The notes beneath the pieces are model-generated. The model did no database searches and was not told the DNA's origin. It saw nothing but the letters and a program-made list of their open reading frames with translations. From positions 1 through 8,580 of the forward strand of contig CAIVYX010000384.1 in assembly GCA_903910245.1 (NCBI GenBank): a stretch of 8,580 bases of DNA, written 5' to 3'. This document shows, piece by piece, positions 1 through 6,709 of the stretch; the first letter of the stretch is position 1; the number at the start of each line of letters is the position of its first letter. Both the position numbers and the translations under genes were made by a program. Origin of the DNA: an uncultured Opitutia bacterium. GTDB lineage: Bacteria; Verrucomicrobiota; Verrucomicrobiia; Opitutales; UBA953.

Positions 1-37
1 CACTTGGCTACCGCGCCTTAAGACTGTCAGGCCCACA

Positions 38-62
38 AAATGCCTCCTCCGGGAGGGCGTTT
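38..62 (+). terminator. GC-rich hairpin, possible terminator of the gene upstream of the window
   Basis: Bases 38-47 (AAATGCCTCC) can pair with 52-62 (GGAGGGCGTTT), leaving the tetraloop TCCG and one bulged G at 57. That gives ten base pairs, five of them a GC-rich core (CCTCC/GGAGG), with A/T pairs at the base. Only three T residues close the stem, although another T-run (TTTT) follows about seven bases later, so it is a weak match to an intrinsic terminator. It lies after a TAA at 19-21 and before ispF, as expected for the end of a preceding transcription unit. It could instead be a leader structure. Confidence 0.4.
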
Positions 63-70
63 CAAGGGTT

Positions 71-101
71 TTGTGCGAGGGCTTCCCTTTGGCCGTAATA
101 T
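71..101 (+). promoter_or_regulatory. Possible sigma-70 type promoter for ispF
   Basis: TAATAT at 96-101 resembles a -10 box (TATAAT). TTGTGC at 71-76 is a partial -35 match, but the spacer of 19 bases is long. If real, transcription would begin near base 108, only about ten bases before the ispF ATG. This is visual motif matching only. Confidence 0.3.
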
Positions 102-117
102 CGCCTAAGAACGGGGC

Positions 118-618
118 ATGAACCAGCCCCAGCCATCCTTTCGAGTCGGTCTCGGGTATGATATCCATCCACTTGTCGCCGGGCGTCCCTGCATCTTGGG
201 CGGTGTGAATATCCCTTCGAACGTCGGACCTGATGGGCATTCCGATGCCGACGTGGTGCTACATGCCGTCGCCGATGCGATTCTTGGGGCGGCTGGCTTG
301 CGTGACATTGGGCATTATTTTCCCAACACCGATGCCGCGATCAAAGGATTGGATTCCGCCGTCATCGTGAAAAAGGCCGTCGCCGAAGCGAAGTCGGCTG
401 GTGGTTGGTTCGTCGGCAATATTGATATCGTGATCATCGGGGAGCGCCCGAAGGTCATGGCGCATGTCGAAGCGATGAAAGCCAAGGTGGCCGGAATCAT
501 CGGGATTTCCCCTTCCCAGGTGGGCATCAAGGCCACGACTAATGAGGGGATGGACTCTATCGGGCAGGGGAAAGCCCTCGCGGCTCAGGCGATTTGCCTC
601 GTTTTTAAGGGTAATTAG
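118..618 (+). CDS. ispF: 2-C-methyl-D-erythritol 2,4-cyclodiphosphate synthase
   Basis: IspF converts 4-diphosphocytidyl-2-C-methylerythritol 2-phosphate to 2-C-methylerythritol 2,4-cyclodiphosphate and CMP, a late step of the cytosolic MEP (non-mevalonate) isoprenoid pathway. The protein has 166 residues, slightly longer than the usual 155-160 because of a short N-terminal extension before RVGLGYDIHPL. The expected metal ligands are present: D15 and H17 in GYDIH, and H49 in the SDADVVLHAVADAILGA block (residues 42-58). The nucleotide-contacting KATTNE segment is at 138-143. FPNTD at 68-72 has Asn where FPDTD is common. The ATG at 118 is the only good start and has just a weak purine stretch upstream. 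The usual partner ispD is not adjacent within this window. ndk follows 89 bases downstream with its own possible promoter. Family assignment is firm. Confidence 0.97.
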   Translation: MNQPQPSFRVGLGYDIHPLVAGRPCILGGVNIPSNVGPDGHSDADVVLHAVADAILGAAGLRDIGHYFPNTDAAIKGLDSAVIVKKAVAEAKSAGGWFVGNIDIVIIGERPKVMAHVEAMKAKVAGIIGISPSQVGIKATTNEGMDSIGQGKALAAQAICLVFKGN

Positions 619-649
619 GACGTTTTCAGGGGCATCTTAAGGTTCGGGC

Positions 650-678
650 TTGTGTTTTAGGCCTTAAAACCGAATACT
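650..678 (+). promoter_or_regulatory. Possible sigma-70 type promoter for ndk
   Basis: TTGTGT at 650-655 and AATACT at 673-678 are separated by 17 bases and resemble -35 and -10 boxes (three and four of six matches). The implied start of transcription is near base 685, giving a leader of about 23 bases. The spacer contains a 17-base imperfect palindrome (654-670, GTTTTA paired with TAAAAC) that could be an operator or part of a terminator behind ispF. No T-run follows the palindrome. Weak evidence. Confidence 0.3.
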
Positions 679-684
679 GAACGA

Positions 685-707
685 CCCTTTAGTACAAGGG
701 GCACCCT
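685..707 (+). promoter_or_regulatory. ndk ribosome binding site within alternative hairpins
   Basis: AAGGGG at 696-701 is a good Shine-Dalgarno match six bases before the ndk ATG, the clearest one in the window. It can be covered in two mutually exclusive ways: CCCTT (685-689) with AAGGG (696-700), or AGGG (697-700) with CCCT (704-707). Both stems are short (five and four pairs), so control by structure is only a possibility. Confidence 0.45.
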
Positions 708-1142
708 ATGGAAAAGACTCTTATCATCCTTAAGCCAGACTGCATGGAACGTCGTCTGTGCGGCACCGTTCTCGCTCGCTTCGAAGCCGCCGGTTTCGAA
801 ATCCTGGCCAGCAAGATGACCCGTCTCACGACGGCTCAGCTCCGCGAGCATTATGCTCACGTCGCCGACAAGCCCTTCTACCCCGAGATCGAGGCGTTCA
901 TGTCCTCCCGTCCGGTAATTGTCGCCGTCCTCGTCGGGGACAACGTCATCTCCCGCGTCCGCGAACTCCTCGGACCTACCAATTCTAAAGTGGCCCCCAA
1001 GGGCACCATCCGTGGCGATTTCGGCACCGAGATGATGCGTAATGTTTGCCACGCCTCCGACAGCCCCGCCGCCGCGGAAGCTGAGGTCCGTCGTTTCTTC
1101 CGTCCGGACGAAGTTTTTGCCCCCGAGGCGAGCCGAGTCTAA
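708..1142 (+). CDS. ndk: Nucleoside diphosphate kinase
   Basis: Ndk transfers the gamma phosphate of ATP to nucleoside diphosphates through a phosphohistidine, keeping the (d)NTP pools balanced in the cytosol. The 144-residue length is normal for the family. The N-terminal strand MEKTLIILKPD holds the conserved Lys (K9). GTIRGDF is at 99-105. The active-site signature NVCHASDS at 112-119 contains the catalytic histidine H115, followed by the usual SPxxAxxEV-type helix. The start is fixed by an AAGGGG Shine-Dalgarno six bases upstream and by the conserved N-terminus. A strong intrinsic terminator begins about 20 bases after the stop, so ndk is probably monocistronic or the last gene after ispF. 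Nothing is missing or broken. Confidence 0.97.
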   Translation: MEKTLIILKPDCMERRLCGTVLARFEAAGFEILASKMTRLTTAQLREHYAHVADKPFYPEIEAFMSSRPVIVAVLVGDNVISRVRELLGPTNSKVAPKGTIRGDFGTEMMRNVCHASDSPAAAEAEVRRFFRPDEVFAPEASRV

Positions 1143-1160
1143 GCGAAAGCATAGCAAAAA

Positions 1161-1198
1161 ATAGGCCCCGCAGTTCGCGCTGCGGGGCTTATCTGTTT
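1161..1198 (+). terminator. Intrinsic terminator downstream of ndk, possibly bidirectional
   Basis: GCCCCGCAG (1165-1173) pairs perfectly with CTGCGGGGC (1180-1188) around the loop TTCGCG. Four more pairs (one a G-U wobble) extend the stem to 1161 and 1192. The 3' side runs into TTATCTGTTT and the 5' side is preceded by an A-run (GCAAAAAATA), so it could also stop transcription on the opposite strand. It sits between ndk and the next gene, 40 bases before that gene's start. This is the best structure in the window. Confidence 0.85.
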
Positions 1199-1231
1199 GG
1201 CAGGCAATCGGCCAGCGCCCAGAAAGTAGCC

Positions 1232-1906
1232 ATGGAGTTCCATTGCCCGGAATGCGGGTTGCCGATTGCGGTGGCCGATCTCGCGCCAGCGCAAGGCATC
1301 GCGGTCTGTCGCTTCTGTGAGAAGCCCCATCCGCTCGCGGCTTGCCAAGAGGCGATACCGTTCGAGCAACGGAATATCATCCCCGAGCACGCTCTCCCGA
1401 AAGGCGTGGTCCTGGAGGAGACGATGGACGGCTTCCGGCTCATCTTGTCGGCCCGCAGCTGCATCGCCTTCTTCCTCGTGCCGTTCACCCTTTTTTGGGT
1501 CGGGGGGTCGGTCGGCGGCATCTACGGCACGCAGATCGCCAAGGGGGAGTTCAATCTCCTGATGTCGCTCTTCGGCCTCCCGTTCCTGGCGGGCTCAGTC
1601 CTCCTCGTCGGCTTCACGGTGATGACTATCTGCGGTCGCTGCGTCGTTGAACTCGGCGGAGGCAAGTTGTCGATCCGCACGGGAGCCTTGGGCGTCTACC
1701 GGACCAAGTCGGTCGCCTGGGACGACGTCCTTTCCTGCCGTCTGACCGAGGCCACGAGTCGCGGTCGTAGTTCCTACTCCACGACCTACCAAGTCGAGAT
1801 TGCCGCCGAAAGGGGTGAGCCTTTGCGGTTCGGGGTCGGGGCCGAGCGCAAGACGGTGCTGTGGCTTAGCCGCTTCCTAGCAGGCCGAATCCAGCGCGGG
1901 CGATAA
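1232..1906 (+). CDS. Uncharacterised zinc-ribbon, two-helix membrane protein
   Basis: I do not recognise this 224-residue protein. The N-terminus has two CxxC pairs (C5/C8 and C26/C29: CPEC and CRFC), the pattern of a small zinc ribbon. A soluble stretch follows (residues 30-75). Two hydrophobic segments, about 76-99 and 109-133, look like a transmembrane hairpin with a short loop between them. The last 85 residues are soluble and alternate hydrophobic and polar residues (LSIRTGALGVYRTKSVAWDD and onward), which may be a beta-rich, PH-like domain. That last point is inference. Both soluble parts would be on the same side of the membrane, presumably the cytoplasm because of the reduced cysteines. 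ATG at 1232 is chosen because the zinc-ribbon begins immediately after it; no strong Shine-Dalgarno is visible. It lies between the ndk terminator and serS. Codon composition matches the neighbours, so it is probably a resident gene. Confidence 0.8.
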   Translation: MEFHCPECGLPIAVADLAPAQGIAVCRFCEKPHPLAACQEAIPFEQRNIIPEHALPKGVVLEETMDGFRLILSARSCIAFFLVPFTLFWVGGSVGGIYGTQIAKGEFNLLMSLFGLPFLAGSVLLVGFTVMTICGRCVVELGGGKLSIRTGALGVYRTKSVAWDDVLSCRLTEATSRGRSSYSTTYQVEIAAERGEPLRFGVGAERKTVLWLSRFLAGRIQRGR

Positions 1907-1934
1907 TTCCCCGTTGCCCTCGGGCGGGGGAATT
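1905..1934 (+). promoter_or_regulatory. Strong hairpin between the zinc-ribbon gene and serS
   Basis: AATTCCCC (1905-1912) is perfectly complementary to GGGGAATT (1927-1934). Inside it GCC (1916-1918) can pair with GGC (1923-1925) around CTCG. The structure begins inside the TAA stop of the upstream gene and ends 15 bases before the serS ATG. The following sequence (GGGCAAAGTC) has no T-run, so it is not a standard intrinsic terminator. It may be a leader element of serS, a 3' end stabiliser of the upstream message, or an operator-like palindrome. Confidence 0.5.
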
Positions 1935-1949
1935 GGGCAAAGTCGAACC

Positions 1950-3218
1950 ATGCTGGATCCCAAGTTCCTTCGCGAAAACATCGACCTCGTCCGCAAGGGC
2001 GTCGCCCGGAAGAAGTTCCAGGTCGACCTCGACGCTGTCCTGGCCGCTGACGAAGCCCGCCGCCACGCGGTAGCCGAATTCGAGGTCGCCCGTTCCGCGC
2101 AGAACGCCGCGAACAAGGAGATGGCCGCGATGCCGAAGGGCTCGCCGGAATTCCAGGCCAAGGTCGCCGAGATGAAGGCCGCTTCCGCCAAGGTGAAGGA
2201 GCTCGAGAAGAAGGTCTCCGAAGCCGATGAGCAGATGAAGGCCGCCGCGCTTACCGTCCCCAACATCCCGCACGACTCCGTGCCCGAAGGTCGCACCGAG
2301 GCCGACAATAAGGTCATCCTCGAGTGGGGCGATCACGCACAACTGATCTCCCCAGCCGCCAAGGCTCACTGGGATATTACCTGGTTCAGCAAGGCGATCG
2401 ACTTCGAGCGTGGCGTGAAGGTCGCTGGTGCGGGTTTCCCGTTTTATATCGGCGACATGGCCCGCCTGGTCCGTGCGCTGATTCAGTACTTCCTCGAGGA
2501 GGCCGGCGCCAACGGCTACACCGAGGTCCACGCGCCGTTACTCGTCAACGCCGCTTCCGCCACGGCCACGGGCCAGCTGCCCGATAAGGAAGGCCAGATG
2601 TACCACGCGCAGACGGATGACTTCTACCTAATCCCGACGGCTGAGGTGCCCGTCACAAATTTCTTCCGTGACGAGATCCTGGACGAGGCCTCCCTGCCGG
2701 TGAAGCGCGTCGGCTACACGCCGTGCTTCCGCCGCGAAGCGGGCAGCTGGGGTGCGCACGTGCGCGGCCTGAACCGCCTGCATCAGTTCGATAAGGTCGA
2801 GCTCGTGAAATGGACGCACCCCGACAAGTCCTTCGAAGAGCTCGAGCTCCTGCGCGGCGACGCTGAGCGCCTGCTCCAGAAGCTGAACCTGCCGTACCGC
2901 GTGCTGATGATCTGCGCCGGCGACATCGGTTTCTCCCACAGCAAGCAGTATGACCTCGAAGTCTGGGCTGGCGGCCAGAAGCGCTGGCTCGAGGTGTCGA
3001 GCTGCTCCAACTTCACCGACTTCCAGGCCCGTCGCGCCGGGATACGCTTCCGCCCGAAGGATGGGAAGCCAGAGTTCGTCCACACCCTCAACGGTTCCGG
3101 CCTCGGCCTACCGCGCGTCCTCGCCGCCATCCTGGAGAACAACCTCCAGGCCGACGGCACCGTGCGCGTACCCGAAGCGCTCCGTCGCTGGTACGGTAAG
3201 GAAACGCTGTCGTTCTGA
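1950..3218 (+). CDS. serS: Seryl-tRNA synthetase
   Basis: SerRS is a class II synthetase that charges tRNA(Ser), and tRNA(Sec) where present, with serine in the cytosol. The 422-residue length is typical. Residues 1-110 form the N-terminal tRNA-binding arm: MLDPKFLRENIDLVRKG, then a long charged, Ala-rich coiled coil (about 27-100). The catalytic domain shows TAEVPVTN at 230-237 (serine pocket), motif 2 with FRREAGSWGAHVRGLNRLHQ at 260-279, and motif 3 around NGSGLGLPRVLAAILENN at 381-398. Motif 3 has GLGLPR where GLALPR is usual, a mild variant. The ATG at 1950 is preferred over an in-frame TTG at 1914 because the conserved N-terminus starts here and the extra 12 residues would be encoded by the hairpin. 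No Shine-Dalgarno is visible. tilS follows after 53 bases. Confidence 0.97.
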   Translation: MLDPKFLRENIDLVRKGVARKKFQVDLDAVLAADEARRHAVAEFEVARSAQNAANKEMAAMPKGSPEFQAKVAEMKAASAKVKELEKKVSEADEQMKAAALTVPNIPHDSVPEGRTEADNKVILEWGDHAQLISPAAKAHWDITWFSKAIDFERGVKVAGAGFPFYIGDMARLVRALIQYFLEEAGANGYTEVHAPLLVNAASATATGQLPDKEGQMYHAQTDDFYLIPTAEVPVTNFFRDEILDEASLPVKRVGYTPCFRREAGSWGAHVRGLNRLHQFDKVELVKWTHPDKSFEELELLRGDAERLLQKLNLPYRVLMICAGDIGFSHSKQYDLEVWAGGQKRWLEVSSCSNFTDFQARRAGIRFRPKDGKPEFVHTLNGSGLGLPRVLAAILENNLQADGTVRVPEALRRWYGKETLSF

Positions 3219-3231
3219 CGTCCGCTTTGGA

Positions 3232-3259
3232 TTGGCAGGGCTTCGGTGTGACGTAGTCT
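3232..3259 (+). promoter_or_regulatory. Possible promoter for tilS
   Basis: TTGGCA at 3232-3237 (five of six to TTGACA) and TAGTCT at 3254-3259 (weak -10) are 16 bases apart in the serS-tilS gap. The implied transcription start is near 3266, which is the GTG six bases before the tilS ATG, so the message would have almost no leader. The -10 is poor, and read-through from serS is equally possible. Confidence 0.22.
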
Positions 3260-3271
3260 GACCGCGTGCCA

Positions 3272-4660
3272 ATGAGCCTGCCCACTCCTGATGCCTTGCG
3301 TGCGGCCGCTTTCCGGTTGCCCCGCTTGCCGTCGCCGCCCGAAGGAAGCGGACCGATTGCCGTCGCGGTTTCGGGTGGTGCGGATTCGGTCTACTTGCTC
3401 TGCGTACTCTGGGCGGACGAAGGCGTGCGGACGAGATTACGCGTCCTGCACTTCGATCACCGCGTGCGGGGCGAAGCTTCGGCGGAAGACGCCCGTTTTG
3501 TCGCGGCCCTGTGTGCCGCCCTCAGCGTCCCTTGTGTGCTCGGAAGCAGGGAAGAGCAGGGTGCGGCTTCGGAGGCGGATTTGCGTTCCGCTCGCGATGT
3601 TTTCTTCGCCGAACAGCGCCAAGCGCATGGTTTCGAGTTGCTCTGCACTGCGCATCATCTCGACGACGTCGTCGAGAACGCGCTGCTCCGTCTTGCTCGC
3701 GGAGCCGGGCTCGCTGGCCTCGCTGCTCCGCGTGTGCTGCAGGAGTTTCGCGATGGCCACCGTCGCTGGCGGCCGCTGATTGCCGCCGGCATTGCGAAGT
3801 CGGCCCTACTGGCTTCGCTTCAGGCCGCCGGGATTCCTTGGTGCGAAGACGCGACGAATGCTTTACCTATTGCGGCCCGTAATCGCATCCGCGCTTGGCT
3901 GGCCGAAGGTGGCGAAGCGGCCCTAGGGGTTGGATACGCCGAAGGCTTCACCCGTTCCGCCCGGATCATCGGCGAGGCCCAGGCGGCCTTGGCCAGCTGG
4001 GCCCAGGAATTAGGATGCGTCGTCTCCGCTGCCGGCACCATGCCCGTCGGCGCGCTCAAGGACCGCCCGGAGGCCTTAGCCCAGGAGTGCTTACGCGAGT
4101 TCCTGCATCACCATGGGGTCGCCGACCCCAGTGCGAAATCACTTCTACCACTCACGTCCGCAATCGTCGCCGGGAGTGACGCCCGATCCGCTGTGCGCGG
4201 CATCGTTGTGCGCGTAAAGGCCGGGGAACTTTCCGTCCTGACGGAGGCTCCCTCCTTCGGACCCTCCGAGCGCCGTTTGCTGATGGGCTCACCTGATGAC
4301 GAATGCGGCTTGCTTGCCGAAGTCGTGGACGTCGATGCGCCCCTGTGGGCAAGTCTGTCCCGCGGCGATATCACCCCCGCCAAGGAGGTCTACGTCGCGG
4401 CCCCGGTCTCGGCGCTTGCTTGGCGAGGGCGCAAGGACGGCGATCGCTATCAGCCACTCGGCTCCTCCGGTTCGGCCAAACTGTCGGACCTACTCATCAA
4501 CCGTAAAATCCCCGCGGGAAGGCGGGAAGCACTCCCGGTGGTGCTGTCCGGTTCCGAGATTCTTTGGGTACCGGGCCTGCCGCCGGCCGAATCCGCCCGG
4601 CTGGCTGGGCCCACGAAGGGGGCTCTCCGGTTGACTTGGCTTGGCCTCTGCTTAGGTTAA
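3272..4660 (+). CDS. tilS: tRNA(Ile)-lysidine synthase
   Basis: TilS attaches lysine to C34 of the CAU-anticodon tRNA(Ile) using ATP, switching it from methionine to isoleucine identity and AUG to AUA reading. From the ATG the protein has 462 residues, near the long (E. coli-like) form. The PP-loop SGGADS is at 34-39, followed by HFDHRVRG at 60-67 and TAHHLDDVVENALLRLARG at 126-144. The more usual form of that last block is HHxDDQAET, so VVEN is a local variant. A middle substrate-binding region (about 215-345) is poorly conserved. The C-terminal TilS domain is clear from KDGDRYQPLG through KLSDLLINRKIP to ILWVPGLPPAE, in the last 75 residues. An in-frame GTG at 3266 would add only two residues and cannot be excluded. 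No Shine-Dalgarno is visible. The stop is 11 bases before ftsH, a common gene pairing. Confidence 0.95.
   Translation: MSLPTPDALRAAAFRLPRLPSPPEGSGPIAVAVSGGADSVYLLCVLWADEGVRTRLRVLHFDHRVRGEASAEDARFVAALCAALSVPCVLGSREEQGAASEADLRSARDVFFAEQRQAHGFELLCTAHHLDDVVENALLRLARGAGLAGLAAPRVLQEFRDGHRRWRPLIAAGIAKSALLASLQAAGIPWCEDATNALPIAARNRIRAWLAEGGEAALGVGYAEGFTRSARIIGEAQAALASWAQELGCVVSAAGTMPVGALKDRPEALAQECLREFLHHHGVADPSAKSLLPLTSAIVAGSDARSAVRGIVVRVKAGELSVLTEAPSFGPSERRLLMGSPDDECGLLAEVVDVDAPLWASLSRGDITPAKEVYVAAPVSALAWRGRKDGDRYQPLGSSGSAKLSDLLINRKIPAGRREALPVVLSGSEILWVPGLPPAESARLAGPTKGALRLTWLGLCLG
4631..4658 (+). promoter_or_regulatory. Possible internal promoter for ftsH inside the tilS 3' end
   Basis: TTGACT at 4631-4636 matches five of six -35 bases. 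TAGGTT at 4653-4658 is a weak -10 with a 16-base spacer. The implied start is near 4665, seven bases before the ftsH ATG. It would let ftsH be expressed apart from tilS. The TTGACT could equally be chance within coding sequence. Confidence 0.22.
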
Positions 4661-4671
4661 ATCTTCTGCCC

Positions 4672-6672
4672 ATGAGTCAAAACGACCAGCCGGATGATAA
4701 TAAGAACGGCCCCCGCTTGAACGCCAAACCGGTGCTTGTCTGGCTATTGCTGATGGCCGCCATCATCGCCCTTTTCAATATCCCGGGCGCCGACTCCCGT
4801 AACGCCGTCCAGAAGATGGAGGTCACCCAGGTCCTCGCTTATGCCCAGGAGAAGAAGATCAAGAACCTCACGATTCAGCCTAACCCGGCCGGTGGTAGCG
4901 ATCGCTGGGTGCATATCACGGGCGAGCTTGAAGTCGCGGGCGCCAAGGAAGATGAAAAGGCGCGCTTCTTCGCCGATGGAAGTCTAACCGAAAAGGCATT
5001 CGAGGCGCTCGAAGCTTCCGTCCCTCGTGACTCCTTCAAGCAAGTCCCTGCCCAGACCGGTTGGACGATGTTCCTCACCGGCGTTCTGCCGACGCTCCTC
5101 ATCTCGGGCGTATTCTTGTTCATGATGTACCGGTTCCTGAAGAACGCTAATCGCGGCGCGATGCAGTTCGCCAAGTCCCGCGCTCGTCTTAACTCCACCG
5201 ACAAGGAATCCACGACCTTCAAGGACGTCGCGGGCTGCGATGAGGCCAAGGAAGAGGTGAAGGAAATCGTCGACTTCCTCAAGGACCCGAAGCGTTTCAC
5301 TAAAATCGGCGCGAGCATCCCGAAGGGAGTGCTCATGGTCGGCCCTCCCGGCACAGGCAAGACGTTGCTCGCCCGCGCAGTCGCCGGCGAGGCCGGCGTG
5401 CCTTTCCTTAGCATCAGCGGTTCGGACTTCGTAGAGATGTTCGTCGGCGTCGGTGCTGCCCGCGTGCGCGACACCTTTGAACAGGCCCGCAAACTCGCCC
5501 CCTGCATCATCTTCATCGATGAAATCGACGCGGTCGGTCGCCAGCGCGGCGCCGGCGTCGGTGGCGGCAACGATGAGCGCGAGCAGACCCTCAACTCCTT
5601 GCTCGTCGAGATGGACGGCTTCGACGGCCAGGCTGGCGTGATCGTCATCGGCGCCACCAATCGCTCCGATGTCCTCGATGCTGCCTTGCTGCGTCCGGGT
5701 CGCTTCGACCGACAGGTCTTCGTCGACCTGCCTGATTTGCGCGGCCGCGAGGCCGTGCTGGCCGTGCACGCCAAGCGCTTCCAGCTCGCTCCGTCCGTCG
5801 ACCTCCAGCGCGTTGCGCGCATCACGACCGGTATGTCTGGCGCCGACCTCGCCAACCTCCTCAACGAAGGCGCCCTCCATGCGGGCCGTCGCAATCGCGA
5901 GAAGGTCGAGATGTCCGACATCGAGGAAGCCCGCGACAAGATTGCCTACGGCCGTGAGCGTAAGAAGGTCATGGATGAGTCCGACCTTAAGAACACTGCG
6001 TACCACGAGGCTGGCCACGCCGTGGTGCAGGCTCTCATTGATGACGGTGCGCTACCGCTCCACAAGGTCACCATCATCCCGCGCGGACGCGCCCTCGGCA
6101 TGGCCATGCTCATGCCGACCAAGGAGATTCTCGGTTATTCTCGCAAGCGCCTGCTCGATTATATCTGCATGGCGATGGCCGGCCGCATCGGCGAGAAGGT
6201 CATCTCTGGAGAGATTTCCAACGGCGCTTCGAGCGATATCAAGCAGGCCACGCGCTTCGCGCGCCAGATGGTCTGCGACTGGGGCATGAGCGACCTCGGA
6301 CCGATCGCCTTCGGAGAAAATTCTGACACCGTCTTCCTTGGTCGCGAAATCTCGCGCACCCAGAATCACAGCGACGCCACCGCGCGCCGTATCGATGAGG
6401 CCATCTCCACCATCGTGCAGGAGCAGTATGTCCGCGCCGAGAAACTCATCGCCGACAACGCCGATGCCCATCGCAAGATTGCCGAGGCGCTTTTGCTGTA
6501 TGAGACCCTCGACGGCGTGCATGTGATGGAAATCCTTAAGACTGGCTGCATCCAAACGCCGATCGCCGGCCCCGTGGTGGCGGCTGCTCCGGCGGCGGAT
6601 GTCGCCCAGTCTCCCGCTACCCCAGCCGCCGACGCTGGTCCTGGCCTGCAGTCCTCGCCTAGCCCCGCTTGA
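4672..6672 (+). CDS. ftsH: ATP-dependent zinc metalloprotease FtsH
   Basis: FtsH is a hexameric, membrane-anchored AAA+ protease that extracts and degrades misfolded membrane proteins and certain short-lived cytosolic regulators. In this 666-residue protein a first membrane helix (about 20-37) and a second (about 132-155) flank an extracytoplasmic domain of roughly 95 residues. The AAA module shows Walker A GPPGTGKT at 224-231, the pore motif FVG at 257-259, Walker B IIFIDEID at 279-286, and the second region of homology with RPGRFDR at 341-347. The protease domain has HEAGH at 445-449 with D522 in SSDIKQAT as the likely third zinc ligand. The tail (about 633-666) is rich in Ala, Pro and Ser. 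ATG at 4672 fits the usual short polar N-terminus before the first helix; an upstream in-frame extension to 4564 would lie wholly inside tilS. No Shine-Dalgarno is visible. coaE starts 37 bases downstream. Confidence 0.98.
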   Translation: MSQNDQPDDNKNGPRLNAKPVLVWLLLMAAIIALFNIPGADSRNAVQKMEVTQVLAYAQEKKIKNLTIQPNPAGGSDRWVHITGELEVAGAKEDEKARFFADGSLTEKAFEALEASVPRDSFKQVPAQTGWTMFLTGVLPTLLISGVFLFMMYRFLKNANRGAMQFAKSRARLNSTDKESTTFKDVAGCDEAKEEVKEIVDFLKDPKRFTKIGASIPKGVLMVGPPGTGKTLLARAVAGEAGVPFLSISGSDFVEMFVGVGAARVRDTFEQARKLAPCIIFIDEIDAVGRQRGAGVGGGNDEREQTLNSLLVEMDGFDGQAGVIVIGATNRSDVLDAALLRPGRFDRQVFVDLPDLRGREAVLAVHAKRFQLAPSVDLQRVARITTGMSGADLANLLNEGALHAGRRNREKVEMSDIEEARDKIAYGRERKKVMDESDLKNTAYHEAGHAVVQALIDDGALPLHKVTIIPRGRALGMAMLMPTKEILGYSRKRLLDYICMAMAGRIGEKVISGEISNGASSDIKQATRFARQMVCDWGMSDLGPIAFGENSDTVFLGREISRTQNHSDATARRIDEAISTIVQEQYVRAEKLIADNADAHRKIAEALLLYETLDGVHVMEILKTGCIQTPIAGPVVAAAPAADVAQSPATPAADAGPGLQSSPSPA

Positions 6673-6690
6673 GGTTTGCCCTCGGCTGGC

Positions 6691-6708
6691 CGGGAAGGTA
6701 GGGTGGGG
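6691..6708 (+). promoter_or_regulatory. Purine-rich ribosome binding region of coaE
   Basis: The 18 bases just before the coaE ATG are almost all purine, with GGGAAGG at 6692-6698 and GGGTGGGG at 6701-6708. GGAAGG is an approximate Shine-Dalgarno but sits 11-12 bases from the ATG. The G-rich run closer to the start might serve instead. It supports the ATG at 6710 over the longer start inside ftsH. Confidence 0.4.
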
Positions 6709-6709
6709 T

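Noticed and set aside
1..21. Possible C-terminal end of an upstream gene (HLATAP then TAA in the first frame)
   Set aside because: Only six codons are inside the window; nothing shows that this frame is coding, though the hairpin at 38-62 is compatible with a gene ending here.
1907..1950. T-box or other known riboswitch before serS
   Set aside because: The gap is about 43 bases, far too short for a T-box, and no specifier or antiterminator features are visible.
1866..3083. Minus-strand open frames opposite serS (221 and 151 residues)
   Set aside because: These are antisense shadows of serS with no motif, no plausible start region and composition dictated by the synthetase codons.
3216..3254. 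TGACGT repeated at 3216-3221 and 3249-3254 between serS and tilS
   Set aside because: One copy includes the serS stop codon and six-base repeats are expected by chance; no further copies were seen nearby.
4564..4671. Longer ftsH start inside tilS
   Set aside because: The added 36 residues would be encoded by the conserved tilS C-terminal domain in another frame, while the ATG at 4672 gives the normal FtsH N-terminus.
4875..6018. Two long minus-strand open frames (about 350 residues each) opposite ftsH
   Set aside because: They mirror the GC-rich codon pattern of ftsH, show low-complexity Ser/Arg or Ala/Asp-rich translations without recognisable domains, and overlap a certain gene.
6599..6709. 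Longer coaE start overlapping ftsH
   Set aside because: The extra residues are Pro/Leu-rich with no family support; the P-loop strand begins right after the ATG at 6710.
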